DNA of 64,000 nt, taken from Ruania albidiflava DSM 18029 (GTDB lineage: Bacteria > Actinomycetota > Actinomycetes > Actinomycetales > Beutenbergiaceae). Location: positions 124,001 to 188,000 of the forward strand of contig NZ_ATWL01000007.1 of assembly GCF_000421225.1 (NCBI RefSeq). Direction: 5' to 3'. Below, in pieces: positions 37,198 to 45,214 of this stretch. A model generated the notes under the pieces. That model was not told the DNA's origin and did no database searches. It worked only from the letters and a program-made list of their open reading frames with translations. The position numbers and the translations under genes were made by a program. How positions within the stretch are numbered: position 1 is the stretch's first letter; every line of letters begins with the position of its first letter.

Positions 37198-38159
37198 GCG
37201 CACTCCAGGGCGGAGGTGAGGGCGGTCAGGTTGCTGCGCATAACGCTGAGGTAGTCGGCGCCCGGGTCGGTGAGGCTCTCCAGCGGGTCGAGGCGCTGCA
37301 CGGTGATGTCGAGCTCGTCGGCGAGCGCCTCGGCGACGTCCGGACTGAGCAAGGTCTCGGTGAAAATGGTGCGTACCCCCTCGGTGCGGATCACCTGCGC
37401 GATCTGCTGCATCCGTGCCGGGGAGGGCTCGCTCTCCGGGTCCAGGCCGGCGACGCCGACCTGTTCGAAGCCGTACCGGTCGGCCAGGTAGCCGAAGGCC
37501 TCGTGGCTGACGACGATCACGTGTTGGTCGCAGCTGGAGAGCTGGTCGTGGAACTCGGCGTCCAGCTCGCCCAGCTCCGCCTGCAGCTGTGCGGCGTTCG
37601 CGGCGTAGGTGGTGGCGTTCGCGGGGTCGATCGCGGAGAGGGCGGTGGCCACCTGGTCGGCGGTCGCAGCGAGCCGCGTGGGGTCGAGCCAGAAGTGTGG
37701 GTCGGTGCCCAGGTGACCGTGGCCGTCGTCGTGGGCATGGGCGTGCTCGTCGTGGCTGTGGCCTGCGTGGTTCTCGGCTGCGCCCTCGGGGTCGGCTGTG
37801 CCCAGGTGTGGATCCTCCTCTGCGACGGTGTCCACCACCTGCGGGCCGCGGATCTCGGCGAGGGCGTCGTCCAGCGCCGGTTGGAACCCGGAGAGGGTGA
37901 GCACCGCGTCTGCCTCCTCCAGCACGAGCACGTCCCGGGTGGTCAGCTCCAGGTCGTGTGGCTCGGCCCCGGCGGGGGTGAGGTTCTCGACGTCTACCTC
38001 GTCGCCGCCCACCTGCTCGGCGACGAACTGCAGCGGGTAGAAGGAGGCCACCACGCGCACCTCGCCGGTGCTGGCGTGTCCGGCGGTGCAGCCGGCCAGG
38101 GCCAGGGCGGATACGAGGGCAGCACTCAGTAGCCCCCAGGTCCGCCCGCTACGCTTCAT
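37194..38159 (-). CDS. znuA: Zinc ABC transporter substrate-binding lipoprotein
   Basis: The 321-residue cluster A-I binding protein has a lipoprotein signal ending LALAGC. Metal ligands are in GAEPHDLEL, TDPHFWLDP, VVSHEAFGYL and a Glu/Asp near the end. A charged His-rich loop (HAGHSHDEHAHAHDDGHGH) between domains is characteristic of zinc over manganese binders. The ATG at 38159 appears leaderless, with -10 and Zur operator directly upstream. Confidence 0.94.
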   Translation of the reverse strand: MKRSGRTWGLLSAALVSALALAGCTAGHASTGEVRVVASFYPLQFVAEQVGGDEVDVENLTPAGAEPHDLELTTRDVLVLEEADAVLTLSGFQPALDDALAEIRGPQVVDTVAEEDPHLGTADPEGAAENHAGHSHDEHAHAHDDGHGHLGTDPHFWLDPTRLAATADQVATALSAIDPANATTYAANAAQLQAELGELDAEFHDQLSSCDQHVIVVSHEAFGYLADRYGFEQVGVAGLDPESEPSPARMQQIAQVIRTEGVRTIFTETLLSPDVAEALADELDITVQRLDPLESLTDPGADYLSVMRSNLTALTSALECA

Positions 38160-38196
38160 GGGAACGATTCTCAATCCAGGTAAGGGTCGATGTCAA
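38159..38196 (-). promoter_or_regulatory. znuA promoter with overlapping Zur-box candidate
   Basis: On the minus strand TTGACA (plus-strand 38191-38196) and GAGAAT (38167-38172) are 18 nt apart. The -10 ends 7 nt before the ATG, so the transcript is leaderless. TGAGAATCGTTCCCA (38159-38173) matches a TGAGAATGATTCTCA-type Zur palindrome at 12 of 15 positions and covers the -10 and the first base of the start codon. Confidence 0.65.
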
Positions 38197-38344
38197 CTTG
38201 GCGCTGTCTTGGCCCGCCCCGAGTCGACGATCTGAGGTGCCAGAGGGTGTCTGAGGCAGGCGCGGCGTACCTCAGTCAGCACCCACGGCCTCAGACGTGC
38301 GTGCAGGGCGGCTGGCAGTGGGCAGAGGCACGTCGGGCGACCGG

Positions 38345-38350
38345 TAGCCT
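38345..38350 (+). promoter_or_regulatory. -10-like TAGCCT upstream of glyS
   Basis: TAGCCT lies about 60 nt before the glyS GTG, giving a leader of roughly 50 nt with an AGGAG ribosome site. No T-box-like structure was recognised in the 236-nt gap between znuA and glyS. Confidence 0.35.
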
Positions 38351-38410
38351 GGTGCGCACGTCTCGCCCGGACCAGCCAGGTGCGGGCCCGCCGACCCAGG
38401 AGTGTATGAA

Positions 38411-39799
38411 GTGGCCAAGGAGCCGTCGCGTCTCGATTCCGTCGTCAACCTCGCCAAGCGTCGGGGATTCGTGTTCCCGTCCGGGGAGATCTACGGCGGT
38501 ACCCGCTCCGCGTGGGACTACGGCCCACTGGGTGTGGAGCTGAAGGAGAACATCAAGCGGCAGTGGTGGCAGCAGATGGTGCGCGGCCGTGAGGACGTGG
38601 TCGGGATCGACTCCTCGGTGATCCTGCCCAAGCAGGTCTGGGTCGCCTCCGGGCACGTGGGTGTGTTCAGCGACCCGCTCACCGAGTGCCTGTCCTGCCA
38701 CAAGCGGTTCCGCGAGGACCAGATGATCGAGGAGTTCGAGGAGCGCAAGGGGCGTGCCCCCGAGGGCGGGCTGGCCGAGATCGCCTGCCCGAACTGCGGC
38801 ACCCGTGGCCAGTGGACCGAGCCTCGGGACTTCAACATGATGCTGAAGACCTACCTCGGCGTGCTCGAGGACGAGTCCGGTCTGCACTACCTGCGCCCGG
38901 AGACCGCGCAGGGCATCTTCGTGAACTTCGCGAACGTGATGAGCGCAGGGCGGAAGAAGCCGCCCTTCGGCATCGGCCAGATCGGCAAGTCCTTCCGGAA
39001 CGAGATCACGCCAGGCAACTTCATCTTCCGCACCCGCGAGTTCGAGCAGATGGAGATGGAGTTCTTCGTCGAGCCGGGCACCGACGAGGAGTGGCACCAG
39101 TACTGGATCGACAACCGCACCGACTGGTACGTGGACCTGGGTATCGCCAGGGAGAACCTGCGCCACTACGAGCACCCGACCGAGAAGCTCTCCCACTACT
39201 CCAAGCGGACGGTGGACATCGAGTACCGGTTCGGGTTCTCCGGCAGCGAGTGGGGTGAGCTGGAGGGCATCGCCAACCGGACCGACTTCGACCTGTCCAC
39301 GCACACCAAGCACTCCGGGCAGGAGCTGTCCTACTTCGACCAGGCCACCGGGGAACGCTGGGTGCCCTACGTGATCGAACCCGCCGCGGGGCTGACCCGC
39401 TCGCTGATGGCGTTCCTGGTGGAGGCCTACGCCGAGGACGAGGCACCGAACGCCAAGGGCGGGGTGGACAAGCGCACCGTGCTGCGCCTGGACCACCGGC
39501 TGGCCCCGGTGAAGGCTGCGGTGCTGCCGCTGTCCCGGAACGAGAAGCTCTCCCCGGTCGCCCGCGACCTGGCCGCCGAGCTGCGGAAGAGCTGGAACGT
39601 GGACTTCGACGACGCCGGCGCGATCGGCCGCCGGTACCGTCGCCAGGACGAGGTCGGCACCCCGTACTGCGTGACTGTCGACTTCGACTCCCTGGAGGAC
39701 CAGGCGGTCACCATCCGGGAGCGGGACTCGATGGCCCAGGAGCGGGTGGCCCTGGACCAGGTGGGCGCCTACCTGGGGGCACGTCTGATCGGGGCATGA
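38411..39799 (+). CDS. glyS: Glycyl-tRNA synthetase (single-chain, class II)
   Basis: The 462-residue enzyme is the homodimeric type, not the alpha2beta2 type. Class II motifs are visible: [12 protein letters not shown], the [10 protein letters not shown] motif 2 region with [14 protein letters not shown], and the [14 protein letters not shown] motif 3. Cys pairs (CLSC and CPNC) form a zinc-binding insertion. The GTG at 38411 lies 8 nt after AGGAG; a GTG at 38402 is the alternative. The YibE/F gene begins 4 nt after its stop. Confidence 0.96.
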   Translation: MAKEPSRLDSVVNLAKRRGFVFPSGEIYGGTRSAWDYGPLGVELKENIKRQWWQQMVRGREDVVGIDSSVILPKQVWVASGHVGVFSDPLTECLSCHKRFREDQMIEEFEERKGRAPEGGLAEIACPNCGTRGQWTEPRDFNMMLKTYLGVLEDESGLHYLRPETAQGIFVNFANVMSAGRKKPPFGIGQIGKSFRNEITPGNFIFRTREFEQMEMEFFVEPGTDEEWHQYWIDNRTDWYVDLGIARENLRHYEHPTEKLSHYSKRTVDIEYRFGFSGSEWGELEGIANRTDFDLSTHTKHSGQELSYFDQATGERWVPYVIEPAAGLTRSLMAFLVEAYAEDEAPNAKGGVDKRTVLRLDHRLAPVKAAVLPLSRNEKLSPVARDLAAELRKSWNVDFDDAGAIGRRYRRQDEVGTPYCVTVDFDSLEDQAVTIRERDSMAQERVALDQVGAYLGARLIGA

Positions 39800-39803
39800 C
39801 CGG

Positions 39804-40992
39804 GTGAGTCACGGCCACGGCCAGGTGGAGCTGGCCGCCGGACCTGCGCGTCGGGCCCGGCGCGTGCTGGCCGCCATCACCGTGCCGCTGCTGCTGGCCA
39901 CGCTGATCGGACTGGCCGTGCTCTGGCCGCGCGGAGACACCCCGGTGGGCTCCCAGCCGGACCCGTTCGCCGGTGCCCAGTTCGTGACCGCGGAGGTCGT
40001 GGAGGTTACCGGGGAGACCGGCAAGGAGGTGCGCGCCGAGCTGGCGGACGGGTCGGGCGAGGTGGTGCCGGTGCAGGTGCCGCCGGAGATCATGGCTGCC
40101 GGCGTGGACCCTGGCGACAGCATCCGGGTGTTCTTCACCGCCACCGCGATGGGCTCGGGCAGCCCGTACGTGTTCGTCGACTTCGTGCGCGATGTGCCGC
40201 TCGTGCTGCTCACCGCGGTCTACGTGCTGGTGGTGCTGGCCGTGGCTCGGGTGCGCGGGCTGATGGCGATCGTCGGCCTGGTTGCCTCGATGGGCATCGT
40301 GGTGGCCTTCCTGCTGCCGGCGCTGATGGCCGGGGGCCCGCCGCTACCGGTGACCCTGGTGGGGGCGAGCGCGATGATGTTCATCGCGGTCTACCTCGCC
40401 CACGGCATCTCGGTCCGGACCACGACGGCGTTGCTCGGCACGTTCGTCGGCCTTGCGGTGACCACGTTCCTGGCCTCCTGGGCGACCGGTGCCGCCGAGC
40501 TGTCCGGGGGGCAGCTCGGACGCCTCGATCATGATGAACGCCATGCTGCCCGGGGTGGGGCTGCGTGAGCTGCTGCTCTGCGGGATCGTGATCGCCGGCC
40601 TCGGTGCGCTCAACGACGTGACCATCACCCAGGCCTCGGCCGTGTGGGAGCTGCACGCGGAGAGTCCTCGGGCACCGCGCCGGCGGCTGTTCTCCCGGGC
40701 GATGCGGATCGGCCGGGACCACATCGCCTCGACCGTGTACACCCTTGCCTTTGCCTATGTGGGCGCCGCGCTGCCCACCCTCATGCTGGTGATGCTCTAC
40801 GACCGGTCCCTGGGCGCCACCCTCACCGCCGGAGAGATCGCCGAGGAGGTGGTGCGCACCCTGGTCTCCTCGATCGGGCTGGTGCTGGCCATCCCCGCGA
40901 CCACCGCCCTGGCCGCCGTGCTGGTGCGCACCCGAGGCGGTGCCCGACGGGTGGACCGGTCGGCCCCGGAGCAGGCGGCGTCCGTAGACTGA
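39804..40992 (+). pseudogene. YibE/F-family membrane protein, broken by a +1 frameshift
   Basis: Two frames together make one YibE/F protein. The first (39804-40568) gives a TM helix, a small beta domain and several TM helices up to about ELSGG. The second continues with LPGVGLRELLLCGIVIAGLG, the family hallmark LNDVTITQASAVWELH and the last TM helices. Removing one G from the G6 run at 40506-40511 joins them into a seamless 395-residue protein. The cause may be an assembly error, a true mutation or slippage at the G-run. Function of the family is unknown. Confidence 0.85.
40985..40990 (+). promoter_or_regulatory. -10 element TAGACT, leaderless start
   Basis: TAGACT ends 6 nt before the GTG at 40997 and overlaps the end of the YibE/F frame. 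No Shine-Dalgarno is present. Confidence 0.5.
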
Positions 40993-40996
40993 CGCG

Positions 40997-42178
40997 GTGT
41001 CTGTGCGCGTCGCGATGATCAGCCTGCACACCTCCCCAGGTGCCTCGCCCGGGGCAGGTGACGTGGGCGGGATGAACGTGGTGATCCGCCAGCTCAGCGA
41101 TGAGCTCGCCCGCCTGGGCTGCGCCGTCGAGATCCTCACCCGGCGCACCGACCCCCAGGCGCCGGACAGCATCGAGCTGGACCCAGGAGTGCGGCTCCGG
41201 CACCTGGACGCCGGACCGCCGCGGGTGCTGGCGAAGAACGCCCACGAAAGCTTGGTGCCCGAGTTCGCCGCGGCGCTGCGCGGCCTGCCGGGCTACGACC
41301 TGGTGCACGCCCACCACTGGTACTCCGGCCTGGCGGCGCGGCAGGCGGCCGCCGACTGGGGTGCGCCGCTGGTGCAGTCCCTGCACAGCATCGCCGCGGC
41401 CCCGCACACCCCGCTCAGTGCCGGCGAGCGGCCGGAGTCACCGGGGCGGCTCGCCGCCGAGCAGGCACTGGCACGCCGCGCCGACGCGCTGCACGCGGTC
41501 AGTACTGCCGAGCGAGACACCATCGTCGACCGGCTCGGCGCCGATCCCGCCCGGGTCGAGGTGATCCCGCCCGGAGTGGACACCCGCCAGTTCCACCCCC
41601 AGCGGGCCGAGCAGGGCGGGCCTGGTTACCTGCTGATGGCCGCCCGGTTGGAACCGCTCAAGGGGGCCGACCTGGCGATCGAGACCTTCGCCCGGATCGA
41701 TCCCGCGCTGGTCGGAGAGCTGATCGTCTGCGGTGGCGCGACCAGCGGGTTCGAGGACTACGTCACCGAGCTGCACCACCTGGTGGCCGACCGGGGCCTG
41801 GGGGAGCGGGTCCGGTTCGTGGGTGCCCGGGACCGGGACGAGCTGGCTCGGCTGATGGCCGGTGCCCGGCTCTTCCTCAACCCCTCGCACTCGGAGACCT
41901 ACGGTCTGACCGCGCTGGAGGCCGCTGCCTGCGGGGTGCCGGTGGTCGCCTCCGCCGCCGGCGGGCTGGTCGAAGCGGTCCGGCACGGCGAGACCGGCCT
42001 GGTGCTGGACAGCCGCGACCCGCAGGACTGGGCCGAGGCGGTCACCGGTCTGCTCCGCGACCCGGACCAGGTCCGCCGCCTCGGCGTCGGTGGGCTGGAG
42101 CACGCGCGGGCACACACCTGGGCGCTGATGGCCCGCCGCACGCTGGCGTCCTACCGCAGGCTGCTCGGGCGCGGCTGA
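40997..42178 (+). CDS. GT4-family glycosyltransferase, MshA-like
   Basis: This 393-residue GT-B enzyme carries HTSPGASPGAGDVGGMNV near the N-terminus, the pattern seen in MshA (mycothiol synthesis) and sucrose-phosphate-synthase-like enzymes. A YLLMAARLEPLKGADLAIE segment and the donor-site PSHSETYGLTALEAAACGVPVV follow. MshA would transfer GlcNAc to inositol phosphate, but no other mycothiol gene is nearby, so the substrate is left open. A long perfect palindrome follows its stop. Confidence 0.82.
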   Translation: MSVRVAMISLHTSPGASPGAGDVGGMNVVIRQLSDELARLGCAVEILTRRTDPQAPDSIELDPGVRLRHLDAGPPRVLAKNAHESLVPEFAAALRGLPGYDLVHAHHWYSGLAARQAAADWGAPLVQSLHSIAAAPHTPLSAGERPESPGRLAAEQALARRADALHAVSTAERDTIVDRLGADPARVEVIPPGVDTRQFHPQRAEQGGPGYLLMAARLEPLKGADLAIETFARIDPALVGELIVCGGATSGFEDYVTELHHLVADRGLGERVRFVGARDRDELARLMAGARLFLNPSHSETYGLTALEAAACGVPVVASAAGGLVEAVRHGETGLVLDSRDPQDWAEAVTGLLRDPDQVRRLGVGGLEHARAHTWALMARRTLASYRRLLGRG

Positions 42179-42199
42179 CTCGGCGTGCTGCAGGGCAAC

Positions 42200-42253
42200 G
42201 GGGGTGACCTTGTGGTTGCGATCGGCGCCGTTTGCAACCACAAGGTCACCCCC
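42200..42253. repeat. Perfect 20-bp inverted repeat (terminator or REP-like)
   Basis: The 20-nt left arm (42200-42219, beginning GGGGGTGACC) is exactly complementary to 42234-42253, with a 14-nt loop. It lies 21 nt after the glycosyltransferase stop. No T-run follows. Such a long perfect stem may terminate transcription, or may be a mobile palindromic repeat. Confidence 0.85.
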
Positions 42254-42380
42254 GCGGAGGGATGTGGCACGAATGGTTCGGATCCGTTGGCCCGTGGCGA
42301 CGGCAGCGCCTACACCGCCACCGGACGCCGCCGCGGCCGCGCCCGGGCGGGGCGCAGGGTGCGGGTGGTCGGCCACGGGT

Positions 42381-42659
42381 TCACCGTGACGGGATAGTCA
42401 ACCCCCACGGGTCTACCGCACACTCGGGCACGAGCGGAAGGCAGACCCCCAACGTGTCCAGAGCGCGGACAGCAACATCTGACAGACGGTCGCGCCAGCG
42501 CCCCGGAGGCAAGATCCTCAAGCCGGCCAGGACCTCTGCGCGGTTGATGACTGTGGTGACCGGTTGCTCCGGGAGACTCCGCACCCACGCCAGGACGTGC
42601 GCAGAAGCGTGCGGACCCCGCATCAGCTCGGAGATGACGTTGGTGTCGAGAATGATCAT
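42381..42659 (-). pseudogene. Truncated PIN-domain (VapC/FitB-like) toxin
   Basis: The 92-codon frame begins MIILDTNVISELMRG, the classic PIN start with Asp5 and Glu11, and continues with INRAEVLAGLRILPPGRWR. After CLPLVPECA the sequence departs from the family. The C-terminal third with the last acidic residue (usually a FDALIAA-type motif) is missing, so nuclease activity is unlikely. Its ATG overlaps the upstream antitoxin-like frame (ATGA), the normal VapBC layout. Confidence 0.7.
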
Positions 42660-42780
42660 CGAGCGGTGAAGTCGGCGGCGGTCGCAGGTTCGTCCGCGAC
42701 CTCGGGGATGTCAACGCCACCCACGTCCTCACCAACGGCGATGCGCTGCTCGACCCGATCGGGCCCGGTGATGGCCGGCC
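42656..42780 (-). pseudogene. Antitoxin remnant (5' end missing)
   Basis: The frame ends GEDVGGVDIPEVADEPATAADF... with TGA overlapping the toxin ATG. It reads like the tail of a VapB/Phd-type antitoxin. No start codon is available before it runs into the dus promoter and gene, so the 5' part is lost. Assignment rests on position and tail sequence only. Confidence 0.4.
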
Positions 42781-42792
42781 CCGCCCAGCTGA

Positions 42793-42798
42793 GAGAAT
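42793..42798 (+). promoter_or_regulatory. -10 element GAGAAT, leaderless start of dus
   Basis: GAGAAT ends 6 nt before the GTG at 42805. The promoter lies inside the decayed antitoxin region. Confidence 0.45.
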
Positions 42799-42804
42799 GG
42801 CAGG

Positions 42805-43995
42805 GTGAGTGGACTGCAGATCGGACCCATCGCCGTCGGCACTCCCGTGGTGCTTGCGCCGATGGCGGGCGTGACCAACGCCCCGTTCCGCCGCCTCTGC
42901 CGAGAGGCCGGCGCTGCCGGGCTGCCCGCCGACCGGCCCGACCTCGCCGCGGGACCAGCACCGGCCGGGCTGTACGTCGCCGAGATGGTCACCTCCCGGG
43001 CCCTGGTGGAGCGCACCCCGGAGTCGATGCGGATCATCTCCCACGATGCCGGTGAGGCCGTCCGCTCGGTGCAGCTCTACGGTGTGGACCCCGCCACTGT
43101 GCGCGCTGCCGTGCGGATGCTGGTCACCGAGGACCGCGCCGACCACATCGACCTGAACTTCGGCTGCCCGGTGGCCAAGGTCACCCGCAAGGGTGGGGGA
43201 GCGGTGCTGCCCTGGAAGTCGGACCTGTTCGGCGCCATCATCACCGCTGCCGCTGAGGAGACCCGCGGCACCGACGTGCCACTGACCATCAAGATGCGGA
43301 TGGGCATCGACGCTGACCACCTCACCTACCTGGACGCCGCCCGGCACGCCCAGGACGCCGGCGTAGCCGCGATCGCCCTGCACGCCCGCACCGCCGCCGA
43401 CTACTACTCCGGCACCGCACACTGGGACGCGATCGCCACGCTGAAGCAGGCGATCACCGAGGTGCCGGTGCTCGGCAACGGGGACATCTGGTCCGCCGAG
43501 GATGCGCTGGCGATGGTCGAACACACCGGCTGCGACGGGGTGGTGGTCGGCCGCGGCTGCCAGGGCCGGCCGTGGCTGTTCACCGACCTGGTCGCCGCCT
43601 TCGCCGGCTCGGACCTGCGGGTGCGACCCGGGCTGGCCGAGGTGGCCGAGGTGATCCGGCGGCACGCCCTGCTGATGGTCGAGCACTTCGGCGAAGAGCT
43701 CAAGGCACTGCGCGAGCTGCGCAAGCACCTGTCCTGGTACATGAAGGGGTACGTGGTCGGCGGCGAGGCCCGCCGGCAGCTCGGCCTGGTCAGCACCCTG
43801 GCCGAGCTGGACGAGCGGCTCGAGGCACTGGACCTGTCCCAGCCCTATCCGGGTGAGGCTGCGGAGGGGCCGCGGGGCCGGGCCGGCAGCCCGAAGCGGC
43901 CGCACGTGCCCGAGGGCTGGCTGGACTCGCGAGTGATGGATGAGTCCTGGCGGGCCCAGCTCGCCGAGGCGGAGCTGTCCATCTCCGGCGGCTGA
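42805..43995 (+). CDS. dusB: tRNA-dihydrouridine synthase (DusB type)
   Basis: The 396-residue FMN enzyme reduces uridine to dihydrouridine in tRNA. Landmarks are VVLAPMAGVTNAPFRRLC (FMN barrel start), DLNFGCPVAKVTRKGGGAVL with the catalytic Cys, the KMRMGI and LHARTAADYYSG segments, and GNGDIW and VGRGCQGRPW phosphate-binding loops. A C-terminal helical domain follows. The call to the DusB subgroup is by overall likeness. A leaderless GTG start is probable. Confidence 0.93.
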   Translation: MSGLQIGPIAVGTPVVLAPMAGVTNAPFRRLCREAGAAGLPADRPDLAAGPAPAGLYVAEMVTSRALVERTPESMRIISHDAGEAVRSVQLYGVDPATVRAAVRMLVTEDRADHIDLNFGCPVAKVTRKGGGAVLPWKSDLFGAIITAAAEETRGTDVPLTIKMRMGIDADHLTYLDAARHAQDAGVAAIALHARTAADYYSGTAHWDAIATLKQAITEVPVLGNGDIWSAEDALAMVEHTGCDGVVVGRGCQGRPWLFTDLVAAFAGSDLRVRPGLAEVAEVIRRHALLMVEHFGEELKALRELRKHLSWYMKGYVVGGEARRQLGLVSTLAELDERLEALDLSQPYPGEAAEGPRGRAGSPKRPHVPEGWLDSRVMDESWRAQLAEAELSISGG

Positions 43996-44015
43996 GCACA
44001 CGTCCGGCGCACGTC

Positions 44016-45035
44016 TCAGCCCTGCGGGGCAGCCGCCGTCGAGTCCCGCACGATCAGCTCCGGGGTGAACAGCATCTCCGTGTGCGGTGCCCCGGTGCCG
44101 TCGATCTCGGCGAGGATCGTGCTCACCGCAGCGGTGCTCATCGCGTCCACGCTCTGCCGGATGGTGGTCAGCGGGGGATCGGTGAACGCGATCAGCGGGG
44201 AGTCGTCATAGCCCACCACGGACACCTCGCCCGGCACCGACAGCCCGCGTGACCGCGCCGCCCGGATCGCCCCGAGCGCCATGATGTCCGAACCGCAGAC
44301 GATCGCCGTGTGCCCGGAGGCGAGCAGCTCTGTGGCTGCCGCCTGCCCGCCCTCCACGGTGAACAGGCTGGTCGCCACGTGCTCGCCCGGGTCGCTCACG
44401 CCGAGCCGCTCGCGCAGCGCGGCGGTGAACCCGGCCACCTTGCGCTCGGCCGGAACGAATCGCTGCGGACCGATCGCCAGCCCGATCCGAGTGTGCCCCT
44501 GAGCGACCAGGTGCCGCACCGCCAGGTCCATCGAACCGGCGTCGTCGGAGGAGATGAACGGCGCGTCCACGCTGGCCGAGTACCCGTTGATCAGCACCAT
44601 CGGCATCCCGCGGCTGTGCAGCCGTTGATACCGCTCCGGGCTCGCCTCGGAGTCGGCGTGCAACCCGGAGACGAAGATGATCCCTGCCACGCTGTGATCG
44701 AGGAGGATCTGCACGTACTCGTCCTCGGTGGTGCCCCCAGGTGCCTGGGTGCACAACAACGGTGTGTAACCAGAATGGGTGAGTGCCGCCTCGATCTTCT
44801 GCGCGAAGTTCGGGAACACCGGGTTGCTCAGCTCCGGGACCACCAGGCCGATCAGGCCCGCAGACTTGCCGCGCAGCTTTTCCGGCCGCTCGTAGCCGAG
44901 CATGTCCAGGGCCGCGAGCACCGCTTGCCGGGCCTGTGCGGACACTCCCGGCTTGCCGTTGAGCACACGGGAGACCGTCGCGGTGCTGACACCGGCCTGG
45001 TCGGCAAGATCGGTGAGCCGAGTGCGTGAGGACAC
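44016..45035 (-). CDS. LacI-family transcriptional regulator of the glucan locus
   Basis: The 339-residue repressor has an N-terminal HTH and hinge (LTDLADQAGVSTATVSRVLNG) and a periplasmic-binding-like effector domain ending in SVVGYDDSPLIAFTDPPLTT. The GTG at 45035 is preceded by GAGGAGG with 5-nt spacing; the frame stays open to 45080. It is divergent from the malE-like gene. By context it probably represses the maltodextrin genes and responds to a malto-oligosaccharide. Confidence 0.9.
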   Translation of the reverse strand: MSSRTRLTDLADQAGVSTATVSRVLNGKPGVSAQARQAVLAALDMLGYERPEKLRGKSAGLIGLVVPELSNPVFPNFAQKIEAALTHSGYTPLLCTQAPGGTTEDEYVQILLDHSVAGIIFVSGLHADSEASPERYQRLHSRGMPMVLINGYSASVDAPFISSDDAGSMDLAVRHLVAQGHTRIGLAIGPQRFVPAERKVAGFTAALRERLGVSDPGEHVATSLFTVEGGQAAATELLASGHTAIVCGSDIMALGAIRAARSRGLSVPGEVSVVGYDDSPLIAFTDPPLTTIRQSVDAMSTAAVSTILAEIDGTGAPHTEMLFTPELIVRDSTAAAPQG

Positions 45036-45094
45036 GGCGACCTCCTCGTCTGGCGCCCCGCCACCGACGGTGCCCCTCATTCTGAAAGCGTGAT

Positions 45095-45143
45095 CTGAAA
45101 GTTACAGCAAGGGCTTGCAGGATGCCAGTCGAGCACTTATCTT
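45095..45143 (+). promoter_or_regulatory. malE promoter with LacI-type operator candidates
   Basis: TTGCAG (45115-45120) and TATCTT (45138-45143) are 17 nt apart. Two palindromes lie at or upstream of the -35: CTGAAAGTTACAG (45095-45107) and GCAAGGGCTTGC (45107-45118), the second covering part of the -35. Both are plausible sites for the divergently encoded LacI regulator. Confidence 0.55.
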
Positions 45144-45214
45144 CGGAGTGTCCCGGCCGCAGGACGCATCGACGCAGGCGGCCTTCCACCAGTCCCACAT
45201 CAGGAGAAGAGCGG

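Noticed and set aside
38191-38410. Possible T-box or riboswitch before glyS
   Set aside because: No T-box sequence, specifier loop or terminator/antiterminator pair could be recognised; a simple promoter with a short leader explains the gap.
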